From Patiria miniata (taxonomy: Eukaryota; Echinodermata; Asteroidea; Valvatida; Asterinidae): DNA of 64,000 nucleotides. Below the pieces are notes generated by a model. The model did no database searches and had not been told where the DNA came from. It saw only the letters and a list, made by a program, of their open reading frames with translations. Where the stretch lies: positions 1,798,001 through 1,862,000 of the forward strand of contig NW_024037074.1 in the NCBI RefSeq assembly GCF_015706575.1. The letters are read 5' to 3'. The translations under genes were made by a program, and so were the position numbers. Below, piece by piece: positions 44,974 to 55,799 of the stretch (its first letter is position 1; the number at the start of each line of letters is the position of its first letter).

Positions 44974-46970
44974 TAAGCCGTGTCTGCACTGGACTTTTTT
45001 TTTGGAAGGTTTTACCAAGACGATGGTAAAATGAGAAATGGTCAAATGTGACCACTGTCCGCACTTGGACTTTCGACACGGGAAATTTTACCCAGACCGT
45101 GTGGGAGAAGTGACCGAGCTGTCACAGTCACGTGCACAGGAAATAAAATGCCGATCACATTTTTTTTCAGCCCCGATACGCACAGTATAATATTACACAC
45201 ACCATTAAAATGCACAATATAATCGTAACATACGATGTTATTTCATCTTGACACGATAAATCTTGACAAAAATGCCTACTCTTCTGACGCATTTGTGATG
45301 GACGACATCGAAGCCATGCGGCAGCAGTTCCATTGGTAATCGCTGGTTCCCACCGCATGCTAACATAACAGAATCAAAGCTATGATGTAGAACTGGAACC
45401 AGGGACTGCGGCCTACGTACGGTGCCATGCAGACTACACGGCGTAACAGGACGAATTTGGATCGTAGAAAATACAAAACAAACATTGGTGGAGAAAAAGA
45501 ATGACTGCAAAGTATTTCCCAGAACGTGATCTTGATATTTTCTGTGAATGTATTCTCCGTTAAAATATATTTATAATGAGATTTTACCGCTCGGACTTCA
45601 CAACGCTGCGTACGTGTTTCCACAAAATGTTCGGCCACATCACGTGAGGGATCGTGCGGTCTCTGTATGCATGATACTAGCACTCGGGCCGGATGTCACT
45701 TTCCTCAGCCGCTTTTACCGACTCGCACTGTCCGCACTGGACTTATCATCTCGGGAAAAGTGACCTGGTTAATTTTCCTGGGCACGTGGTCAGTTTTCCT
45801 GGGTAGCAGTTGGCCAGTAAAAGTAACCACTGGACTCAGGAAAAGTAACTTTAGCCCTGTCCGCACTGGATTTTTTTGGTCAAACTAACCGAGACTATGG
45901 GTACTTTTCCCATTTTAAGTCCAGTGTGGACAGCCTAGGACGTTTTCCTCTCGGTTAATTTTCCTGAGTCCAGCGGTTACTTTTACTGGCCAACTGCTGC
46001 CCAGGAAAACTTCCCACGCGCCCAGGAAAACTGACCAGGTCACTTTTCCCGAGACGATAAGTCCAGTGAAGACAGTGCGAGTCGGTAAAAGTGGCTCAGG
46101 AAAGCGTACATCCGGCCCGAGCACCCTGTTATGCATACAGAGACCGCTCGAACCTGCACGTGCAGTGGCCGAAAATTTTGTAGAAACACGCTGCGGTGTA
46201 TCATCAAGTCCGAGCGGTAAAATCTCGTTAAAATATATATTTCAACGGACAAATACATACACAGAGAAGAAAGATCACGTTCTGAGAATTAATTTGCGGA
46301 AATTCTCTTTCTCAACCGATGTATGTTATTTTCTACGATCCAAATTCGTCCTGATACGCTACTGTCATGCATGGTAACATCATGGTCCGGTACCGTACGT
46401 AGGCCATAGTCACTGGTTCCTGGCCCAAATCATAGCTTCGATTCTGTAAGCATGCGATGGGAACCAACGAATACTGATGGCACTGCTGCCGCACGGAACA
46501 TCGTACCGCAGCATGGCTTCAACGACGTGCATCACAAATGCGTCAGAATTATAGGCCTTTTCGTCAAGATTTAGCGTGTCAAGATGAAATAATATCGTGT
46601 AAACGATTATGTTGTGCATGCAAATGGCGTGTGTAATATTACTGTGCGTATCGGCGGCTGAAAATGTGATCGGCAAATTGTTTTCTGTGTACGGTGAGTC
46701 ATTATACTGACACTGTGACAGCTCGGTTACTTCTCCCACGCGGTCTGGGTAAATTTTCCCGTGTCGAAAGTCCAAGTGCGGACAGTGGTCACATTTGACC
46801 ATTTATCATTTTACCATCGTCTCGGTAAAACCTTCCAAAAAAAAAGTCCAGTGCGGACACGGCTTATGAGGAAAACGTCCTAGGCTGTCCGCACTGGACT
46901 TAAAATGGGAAAAGTACCCATAGTCTCGGTAAGTTTGACCAAAAAAAGTCCAGTGCCGACAGGGCTTTAT
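44974..46970. mobile_element. ~2-kb foldback element with ~870-bp arms
   Basis: Left arm begins gccgtgtctgcactggac. Its complement ends the right arm at about 46866, and pairing can be followed through 'gtctgggtaaa', 'cagtataatattac', 'ggtaatcgctggttcc' and 'ctgactcg' words in opposite sense. Between the arms is a ~95-bp segment (45853-45947: ccctgtccgcactgg ... ccagtgtggacagcc). Its reverse complement is found again outside the right arm at 46868-46970. GTCCGCACTGGACTT-type words recur at every boundary. Frames within the arms have no recognised domain. Confidence 0.8.
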
Positions 46971-47039
46971 AAAAGAATGAATGTTTTAAGATATGAATGG
47001 CTTTGTAAACTTTGCATTCATTCATCAGAAATTCACAAG

Positions 47040-47901
47040 TTTGACAGTTGAACAAAGGTTCAAAGACAGAGGAAACGACAGACGTGGCGGAGGTGTCTTT
47101 ATCTTGGTTAAGGATGGTTTCTCAGCCATTGAACTTTCTGAAGATGGTTGTGAATTACTCTGGTGCCAACTGCCGCTCAAGCTGCAAGGAGAGGACATCT
47201 TCATCTCTGCATATTATAGAGCCCCTGACTCCTACAGGCCAGAATCTCTAGAAAACCTAGACAGAAGTCTGAGTAAATTGTAGGCTCAGGTAAACTCCCC
47301 ATTCATCATTCTTGGAGGAGACTTCGAACATCCCGGGCATGCTTTGGAACTCAAGGACCGGTACATGTACTTTCTCAGCAAACAGTATTCAATCCAAAAT
47401 TATCAACATCGCAGATGACTACAATCTCGAACAAAAGGCAAATTTTACTACAAGGAGAGACCCAGTTACAGGAACAGATAACATCTTAGATTTGCTCTTC
47501 ACCACACGAAAAACTCTGGTTTGTAATGTTTACAGCAACTCCGGAATTAGCGATCACGCAACAGTGTTCGCTGACATAAACATCACCGCACCTCGCTCTG
47601 TCAAGCCCCCTAGGACCATCTTCAAGTTGAACTTGACGTGGATGAATCCAAGCTGAAAAAAAATCTGTCCTCGAGCTTAAGACCGAATTCATGCAGTCAT
47701 CTCCAGAAACCAGAACAGTTGAGGCAAATTGGAGTATTTTTAGGGACAGGCTGAAAACTAACGAATTAGTAGCACAAAAACCAGTCCAGGGACATTCTAG
47801 ACCCTCATGGCTCACTACTGTCCTAATCCGTTGCTGCAGGAAGAAAGAGCGCAGCTATGTGAAGGCAGTAACAAGCGGTCTACATTCAAACTTTTGCAAA
47901 A
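47040..47901 (+). mobile_element. LINE (CR1/jockey-like), endonuclease part, 5'-truncated
   Basis: Frames encode an apurinic-endonuclease-like domain: RGGGVFILVKDGFSAIE, ELLWCQLPL, DIFISAYYRAPDS, IILGGDF, and the C-terminal TGTDNILDLLFTT and SGISDHATVFADI, where S-D-H is catalytic. Several frame changes separate these pieces. The 5' end is missing. Continues after an inserted DNA element at 48716. Confidence 0.88.
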
Positions 47902-48715
47902 GGGTCATTCCACCGGGTTGGGGAACAATGTGTGACATATGACCATATTAACAAAAGCATAAATGTTTTGCTAGCAGTTGCTCTACATAATATCTGTTGT
48001 TGGGCGTTTCACGACTGCAGAAAGTTTAAAATGATTTCAATGTATTTTGCCAAAAATATGAGCCAAAAATGTCATTTTGGATGTAACATTGACACAGTGT
48101 CAGTGTTACATGTACGTCCAAATGTGACATTTGTACCTTTTTTTTAATTTCTGCGAAACATCACACAAATTCACTTTGCTTACTTCTTACTATACATGCA
48201 ACACAATAAAAAAAAGCTTTTGTTACGGTAGGCAGGTATCAAATGGAGCAGAAATGATAGCTTGGTTGTGTGGATGTAACATTGACACGGTGTAAAACCA
48301 AATGTCACACTTCCATTGAGTGATTTTTACACCGTTACATCCACACTAGAGGTATTGTTTCTACTATATTTGAACCCTGACTATACCAAAACAAAAGCTT
48401 TTCTTGGTGCCTACGTGTCCAGTTGTAAATATACAATGTCAGTTTGGGTAATATTGTACATACGTTTAAAAAATGGGAAACATAAGAATATTTGGATGTA
48501 ACACTGACACAGTGTCAATGTTACGTCCAAATATGACATTTTTGCTTATATTTTTGTCAAAGTACTTTCAAATGATTTCAAACTTTCTCAAGTATTGAAA
48601 CACCTTAAGACAAATATCAAATTGAGCAATTGTTTAGAATGCATTGATACTTTTAATAATATAACCAAATATATGGATGTAACATGCACTGCTTCCCAAC
48701 CCGGTGGAATGACCC
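47902..48715. mobile_element. DNA element inserted in the LINE, with internal palindromes
   Basis: 814 bp with inverted ends GGGTCATTCCACCGGGTTGG, continuing imperfectly. The flanks are A-runs, so the target duplication length is unclear. Inside, GGATGTAACAYTGACACRGTG appears at least three times, twice as near-perfect 35-bp palindromes (about 48078-48113 and 48493-48528). No transposase. Confidence 0.85.
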
Positions 48716-50515
48716 AAAAGCAAGTGAACAGTGAAATCCGAAGGGCTAAACGCACACATTTAGAAGAAACTACATCTACAGGTAACCCCCGGAAATTTTG
48801 GCGCTACGTAAACACCACTCGTAAAGACAACACAGGGGTTCAGGTTCTAAAACTCAACGGGAAAAATATCACATCTGACCAAGAAAAAGCTGAAACCCTA
48901 CAAGACCAATTCTGTAGTGTTTTCAGCAGGGATGACACCGATGTGCAGCCAGTTCTACCACCGAGTCCCTACCCAGACTTGACAAACATCACCGTGTCTG
49001 TTAGCGGAGTCCTCAAGTTACTGACGTCGCTCAACTTGAAACTAGCTGCCAATGAAGTTGCCCATGTACTCGCATTCATATTCCAACAATCACTTGACCT
49101 GCTGGGTTCTCTACCATCTGACTAGAAGAAAGCCAACGTAACACCCATTTTTAAGAAAGGCTCTCGTGCAGACCCGGCAAACTACAGACCTGTGTTGTTG
49201 ACCTCTGTTTGCTTTAAGTTATTAGAGCACATCATTGATAGCCAATAAATGAAACACCTCCAGGAACACGACATCCTGAACGAAAACCAACATGCTTTTC
49301 GTAAAGGCCTGTCCTGCAAATCCCAACTCGTAACAACTCTGGATGACATCTCCTACAATTACAATAATCAAATCACCACAGACATGGCAGTACTTGACTT
49401 CTCCAAAGCATTCGACATAGTTTCTCATCAAAAACTGGTCCAAACATTAGACTACTACGGGATAAGGGGAAAAACACAGAGATGGATCAGGGAATTCTTA
49501 ACCAACAGGTCACAATGAGTTGTGGTAAATGGAAAATCTTTGAAATGGCAAAGTGTCGACAGTGGCGTACCACAAGGCACCGTGCTTGGCCCCCATCGGT
49601 TTTTACTTTTCATCGATGACATTAGCAAATCAGTGACTGGCACAACTCGCCTTTTCGCTGACGACTGCCTGTTATATTGGAAGATCTGCTCATCAACTGA
49701 TGAACTGATGTTCCAAAAAGACCTGGACAACTTGGCTCACTGGGCGCAAACCTGGGGAATGAAATTTAACTCCAGCAAATGTAACATCATGCGAATCTCC
49801 GGGCAGCGGGCCCCCGGCAAAACTAACTACACCATGTTAGGATCCAACCTCGTACTCGTAGAGAAAACCAACATCACATATTTGGGAATAATCATTCAGA
49901 ATAACCTAAGTTGGAATCACCAAACAGCATATGCCACTTCCAAAGCAAGTCGTATATTGAGCTTCATCAAAATAAATTTTCATTCTGCATCCAGATCAGT
50001 CAAAGAAAAGCTGTACTTAGCAGTAGTCAGACCACACCTAGAATATGGCAGCATTGCTTGGAACCCTCACATACATGTAGCTAAGAACATAACATCCCTG
50101 GAAAAAGTGCAACTGATGAGGGCTGCTCGTTTCGTAATGCGAGATTATTCCAGACTGAGCAGTGTGACCGACATGTTGACAACCCTAGGCTGGTCTTCAC
50201 TGGAAGAGAGAAGGAAAGTTAACCAACTTACCTACTTACCTACATAAATAATACACAACATAGTTCACATTAACTCATCATCCATAGTCCCCAAACCAGC
50301 ACCGGCTCGTAGAATTCACAACCACCAGTTCACAGAAATTGCAGCAAGGACAGACATCTATATGCAGTCATTCCTACCAAGAACTATCCGGAAATGGAAC
50401 AAGCTCCCTCAAGACACCACAGACACCCCAAACCACAACACCTTTAAGGATTTAATTTAGTTCCACTTCCCCAAAGCCTCCTTGCTAGACTTCCACGTGG
50501 AGTATTCAGGATAAC
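48716..50515 (+). mobile_element. LINE (CR1/jockey-like), reverse transcriptase part
   Basis: In order: KQVNSEIRRAKRTHLEE, PRKFWRYVN, TPIFKKGSRADPANYRPV, HAFRKGLSCKSQL, VLDFSKAFDIVSHQKL, the motif-C block SGVPQGTVLGPHRFLLFIDD, then TRLFADDCLLY with the catalytic ADD, then YLGIIIQNNLSW, VRPHLEYGSIAWNP and RAARFVMRDYSR. This is a non-LTR RT of the CR1/jockey group. Stops at about 49125, 49246 and 49516 interrupt the frame, which then runs open from 49522 to 50247; a final stretch (FLPRTIRKWNKLP) ends near 50460. The copy is inactive. It lies in intron 1 of the TRMT2A-like gene. Confidence 0.92.
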
Positions 50516-50759
50516 CACCAAGTATGGGTACCAAGTAAAGGTGCAATTTTTTTATGAAATTGAACCCTCATTCCCCCAATTTATAAAAATTACCTGGAAA
50601 GCAACAAAACTATCTTGCAGCAAAATTAATTTCACTGGGTTAAAGTATTAAGTTTCCAATAAGCAAGAATGGACAAAATCACATGAATGGGATTACACTT
50701 TTGTAGCTGACCTGGCAAAGGAGCAAACGTCTTCACCAAGTAAAAGAATAACAAGTCAC

Positions 50760-50913
50760 CTTTGGATTTGTCCTCCTCATCTTCATTGGGAATAGCATCC
50801 ATAGTGATGGCCACATCTGTTGGCATCTTGACAACATCACCCTCTGTAACTGTGGTTGACGTTACCTCCCCAGTTGGGACATCATCAGAAGTTGGTCCCT
50901 GCTTCTCATCCAT
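50760..50913 (-). CDS. TRMT2A: TRMT2A-like exon 1 with start codon
   Basis: Minus strand, ATG at 50911-50913, donor GTGACT directly below 50760. It encodes 51 residues plus one base: MDEKQGPTSDDVPTGEVTST, acidic and Thr-rich, ending EDEEDKSK. A poorly conserved acidic N-terminus before the RRM is usual for TRMT2A. The phase 1 end joins either copy of exon 2 to give G-LDPQDN. An upstream in-frame ATG (50943) exists, but the inner ATG gives the more typical start. Assignment rests on phase and position more than on sequence. Confidence 0.7.
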
Positions 50914-51180
50914 TTTGGTGTTATTACATTGGACCAAAAACACACTGGAAATATAAAGAAACTGACATAAAGCAGTTGTATACTATTGCAAGCCATGACC
51001 AGTGGGATATCTAGGGGGAGGGGTTGAAATTTGAAATCACAACGTGCACCTGAAAATAGTATGGTAACCATATCGTGTACATGTCTCTATGCAGTGCGAT
51101 GTATATGTGGATACCATACCAGTATGAGATGCGAGCTGTAAATGTCGCCATAACACGGCTGCGACGCGACGGTTCTATAT

Positions 51181-52182
51181 GAAAAGCCACCAAAATCATC
51201 ATTGTTTCCCCATATTTTAGCCAGCGTAGTTCTGTTTCCAGTCGATCCTTTGCTTTGTGATGACTGCTGCATGGTATTTAGGTGAGTTTAATCTCAACTA
51301 GGTTTGGATAATCGGGGAAAAGGACAATTTCAGGCAATATTTCATGGCCTCCGTCATTTTCTGACTGCTGGGGAAAAAATAGTTGGGGAAGAATTCCATA
51401 CATGTACATATTGCATGCACATCACTAATATTTCCCCACAGTGACCTACATGTATCAGCCATCAGAAACGGATAACATGTTTAAAAGTCAAATTTAGCAG
51501 GGAAAATATTGAAACGTTTACGAAGAAAACACTTCAAAATTTTCAGACCAGTCTCTTAGGGTTTGTGCACCGGGTGTCAAGTGATGTCCAGGTGTGGAAC
51601 TCTTTCCAATAGTTGTTCCCCCAGCTCTAGCTTAAGAAACTCTAGTCCAAACATTTGGGACTCTCAATACTGTCTATGAGAGTGCCAAATATTAAGGTAT
51701 TGAAAACTTGCAATACAAGATGGAGATGAGAAACTCCAGCTCCAATGCTCATCACGAATTTGACATGTAGAGCTGGAGGCACATTTAGTTTTTGTCCAGC
51801 AGTCCGAAAATGGCGGAGGCCGTGAAATTTGGCAAATACTAAACTTCACCTTTTCCCCTATTATCCAAACCCAGATGAAATTAAACTTACTTCACACCAT
51901 GCAGCAATCATTTATGAAGCATTTGGTCGACTTGAAACAGAACTATGCTTTATAAGTAAGAGTTGAGGCCTTGCAAGGTGGAGATACTAAATAATGAAAG
52001 GTTTGCGGAAACACCATGGGAGAATAATTTCTCAACTAAGAGAATGGTTCTGAAAAGCACCAGAGGTACATGTATCAACTCGACGTTCTGGTCAGTATGC
52101 TCTGACTCTCTTCAGGAGAAACATTTCATTATTTATGCTTTATACTAAAATATGAAAAACAGTATGATTTTGGTGGCTTTTC
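51181..52182. mobile_element. Long inverted-repeat element with a nested insertion
   Basis: Outer arms start gaaaagccaccaaaatcat (left) and end with its complement (right). Pairing continues through 'gtagttctgtttc', 'gctgcatggt', 'aggtttggataat' and 'ggcctccgtcattttc'. The right arm is interrupted at about 51953-52132 by a segment flanked by atgctttata on both sides, a likely target duplication. The centre also includes part of another family (51455-51595). Confidence 0.7.
51455..51595. repeat. Arm-like repeat shared with 54400-54690
   Basis: Shared words: 'atcagccatc', 'tttagcag', 'tttcagaccagtctc', 'agggtttgtgcac', 'aagtgatg'. Confidence 0.65.
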
Positions 52183-52351
52183 TACCTTGTATACTGCATT
52201 GGGGCTGCTATTGATGACACGTATACATTCTAATGTTGTTTTCAGAAGAAAAATAAGATATGGTTTAATATAGACCCATGAACGTGGCTATATACATAAT
52301 ATGCACTCAATATTCTGTTATTGCTGCCAAGAAGTTTAAGTGTTCATTTAA

Positions 52352-52878
52352 AGTTACAGTCCATCATTTGCAGCTATCCAAAACGATATTTAGTGTTGAA
52401 TAACTACTTGGTTGAAAGATAGTAAGGGGACTAAACTCCCTGTGAAATTATTCTTTCTGGCATGCTGTCATTGGGAAGAAATCAATGAAAGAAGGCCTTT
52501 CCAACGATGCATCTAAAGGCACATGGTTGGAAATTTTCATTAGTAGTGTCTTTTGTTAGTTGGCGAAGTGCGGGCAAGTGTTGACACGACGCACACGCGC
52601 TTGCTTTAATTCGTCAGATCAGTGCGTGACATTGCATAGCTGCAATTAGCTCAGTGAGAACGTGTCTCCAACACTGAATTCAGGCCAAATTCAAAACAAG
52701 ATTCAGCATCTTTTGATTTGAAATCAAGATCCTAGAATGGTGTTTTACTCGAAATGTACAGCTGAAGCTGAGCTGAAACTTCATCACGTTAGTTGTTCAG
52801 CACCCTTCTTTAGATTTTGAGCACGTTTGTTGCTTCAAACGAACAAAGTACAGTCCATGCAAATGATGGACTGTACCT
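52352..52878. mobile_element. TTAA-type MITE, family 1, second copy
   Basis: 527 bp, with ends AGTTACAGTCCATCATTTGC and the complement of gcaaatgatggactgtacct, flanked by TTAA at 52348-52351 and 52879-52882. Similar along its length to 26020-26540 (shared 'ctccctgtgaaat', 'ttctttctggcatgctgtca', 'gacacgacgcacac'). Confidence 0.9.
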
Positions 52879-52882
52879 TTAA

Positions 52883-53640
52883 ATAATATTTGGAAACTTT
52901 TATTTTGTTTTCTTTAAGTACATGTACATTTTTTTGGGGGGGGGGGGTGGGTGGTCCTTTTTTGTAAACAGAAGGATTATTGCTGCCAAGAAGTGTTAGT
53001 TATTACTTCAAGAATATTTGGAAACTTTTTTTTATAATGCTTCAGTGCCCGATGCGCATTCTGCATGCACCAGTACCAAGGTACATGTAGCAAGTTCAAA
53101 GCTTATGATGTTCTCATCCAGAACGAGCTTTAGCAAAGAATTAAACAGAGACAAAATAAGAGAAAGCAAATTTAAAGATTTACTTTGTCTAAATTTACTT
53201 TTTTTTCAGTTGTGTCTTTACATAATCATTAATCTCATATTTTTTAACAAACATTCGTTTCTTGACCTTTTTGTGCAGTTACCTGAATGTTCTTTGAAAT
53301 ATGGAAATAAATGTTGAGATGAATAGGAGAGGGTAACCATTTCATCTTCACATATGGTGACTGTCAAAGAAATTCCTGCATTCGTTTTCTTGCGAAGTCT
53401 AATAACCAAAATTAAAACACATATTAAAAGAGCAGCCTGTACTTTTAATTGATTCAGTACGACTTGACTTACACGTAATGGAACGAGACGTCTTTATTGA
53501 AGGTGCGAGTTGTCCAAGGTACGAGTTGGCATAATGATGTCACATTAAATGTATGTATGAGTTGTCCAAGGTACAAGTTGCCCAAGGTACGAGATGACCT
53601 GTTTCCTTGCACATTGGAACAGCAATACTGGGTGATTTGG
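52883..53640. other. Non-coding; local duplicate of the MITE flank
   Basis: 52978-53030 repeats the sequence around the MITE's target site (ttattgctgccaagaagt ... atatttggaaactttt) without the MITE. A G-run lies at 52936-52950. The words 'tccaaggtacgagttg' and variants recur three times at 53510-53595. Confidence 0.6.
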
Positions 53641-53644
53641 CAAT

Positions 53645-53862
53645 AAATAGTTAATGCGGTACCCGCTGCTAAAGTTCAAATCGAACCGGCCAACAGATCC
53701 CGTTAGCTTGGTGGTCGAGTGGTAAGACATCTGCACTAGAAAGCACTGGACATCGTGGGTTCGAGTCCCACCGGCTTGATTTTTCCCAACTTTCACTCGG
53801 GAGGTAACAGACTGAGTATACAGTGTTTATACATCGGTGAAGGGCAAAACCTAATTTGATCA
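53645..53862 (+). repeat. Full-length SINE
   Basis: Head flank gcggtacccgctgctaaag, box A-like tggtcgagtggtaagaca, anticodon arm tctgcactagaaagca, box B gggttcgagtccc, then the family tail to gggcaaaacctaatttgat. Close to the 27.5-kb copy. Confidence 0.9.
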
Positions 53863-54399
53863 ATTCTAAAAGTTTACATTATCTTAAAGAAACCTAAAGG
53901 TATTTTTATTTTTTTTGCCAGAGGTAAACTTTTGAAATCACTAAATCCGACTTTTTGCCATACATGTAGGTAAACTTTCGAAATCACTGACTATGACTTT
54001 TTGAATTGACATCATCATCGATTCATGATGGACTGCAGACAAGCAATCGTTTCTCGGGCAGCGCAATGGTTCATCAGAAAACCGCAGGATCATCCATAAA
54101 ATCAAAAATAAAATAGCAAGAAATACACAGTTTGGTATGGAAATACATTTCGAGTGCAAAAATTCAGTTCGGTAATATTTGCAAGTAAGTCTCTAATGCC
54201 GTTGAAAAATGGCAAACTGCAACAATGTCACCGTGTACGGACGGCCACATTGGCCGGTCAGCACGGCACAGGAACCGTGTCACTTTGCAGTTTGCACAGT
54301 TGGCTAGGTTGACCATACGTACCGGCCCATGAACCTGGCAATGTGAATAATTTTTACGAAAAATGCGTACCGAAGTTCCAGCGTTCCTTTCAGTAGAGC

Positions 54400-54690
54400 T
54401 AGGAAAATATTGAAGTATTAACTGAGAAAAACACAAATTTTCAGACCAGTCTCATAGGGTTTGTGCACAGGGTGGCAAGTGATGGCCATATATGGGAATC
54501 TTTCCTTTGATGTTTTTAATTGGGAAAGATTCCATACCTGGCCAACACTTGTCACACTGTGCACAAACCCTATGGGACTGCTCTGAAAATTTGTAAGTGT
54601 TTTCTCGGTAAAAATTCAAAATTTGTCACTGCTAATTTAGACTTTTTAGGACAAAATATCACTTTCAGATGGCTGATACTGATAGGCCTA
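54400..54690. repeat. Inverted-repeat element with ~90-bp or longer arms
   Basis: Arms 'ttttcagaccagtctcat...gggaatctttcc' and the complement 'ggaaagattccatac...gactgctctgaaaa' surround a ~15-bp centre near 54510. The right arm continues to about 54690. Related arm at 51455-51595. Confidence 0.8.
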
Positions 54691-55795
54691 GGTCATTTAG
54701 GGAAAAATTACGGCGATCATGAAGTGTAGGGCCCCTGTTTTGTTTTGGTCATATTGGAGTCAAAAGTGTTTTGTTTTTATTGCTCAAAAATCACCTTTAC
54801 AATCAAAGCAGTTTTTCCTCAGTTCTACACCCGTTTTGCAATTTTGAACGGATTTTTGGGATAGAAACCACGATTTTCCTGCGCGGTTTGTGCCTTGCGA
54901 TTCAGCGCGCCGTGCGTGGCTATGGATGCCACGCTATACAATAACGCAGTACGTCTAGACTATGGCGACTTCTTGCAGTACGTTTCACTAAATACAATAA
55001 TGCAGATTTCACCAATAGCTAATATAAACAACCAAATTAATGTTACCATTTATTAAATGGTTAAATAAAATTAGTAATACTGACGTACCAGTAATAAGAA
55101 AGTGGCAAAGGTAACAATACAACACACAGGTACAGTTTCGGCCACTCGGAAGACAGAGCCGTACAGTCTAGACATAATATAGAACATGCGTACAGTCGCG
55201 TGTTTATGTTGTTGAATGCTGCCCTCATGTGTCGTTCGATAGGCATGCAAGCTCTTTCGAAACATCGGCCTCCATCGCAGATCACAACTGCTTCAGGTTC
55301 ATATATTGAACTGGCATCCTTCTTCTTCTTTTTAACGATACGCATACGTCTCCCGTAACGGAAGCCCAATAACACCTATTTGTCTATTCTTATTTGACAA
55401 CTGACGCTTTCTGAATAGCTGTGTGGAAATTTCATAATCTTCAAATAATTATAGTAGACAAAGCCGCAGCTGATAATGAATCGAATTTTCAAAAACCCTT
55501 TAAACCCATGTTTTCTTTATTTTCTGGAGGGCGCTGTTTACGCTGAACATGGAGATCAATGTTTTTGAGTTTTTCCCCTTGAATCCCCCCCCCCCGAATT
55601 TATGTGATTATTCAAGACAAAGGAGTTATTGAAAATGGCTATCTATGTGGTAGGTACCCAAGAGATTGTGGAAAATTGTTTATATTCTTAGTTGGACACC
55701 TCGCCGCAAAAGTAATTTTAAGAAAGCAAAATGTGAAATTGTCCAGTTTCCGGACACTTCACAATGAATATTGAATGGCTGCTGCTACGGTATTC
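54691..55795. other. Non-coding stretch, nothing recognised
   Basis: Frames on the minus strand at 55061-55375 match no family known to me. Confidence 0.45.
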
Positions 55796-55799
55796 GGTT

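Noticed and set aside
44974-46970. LTR-type element because of matching ends
   Set aside because: Ends are inverted rather than direct, and no polymerase, protease or integrase sequence is present.
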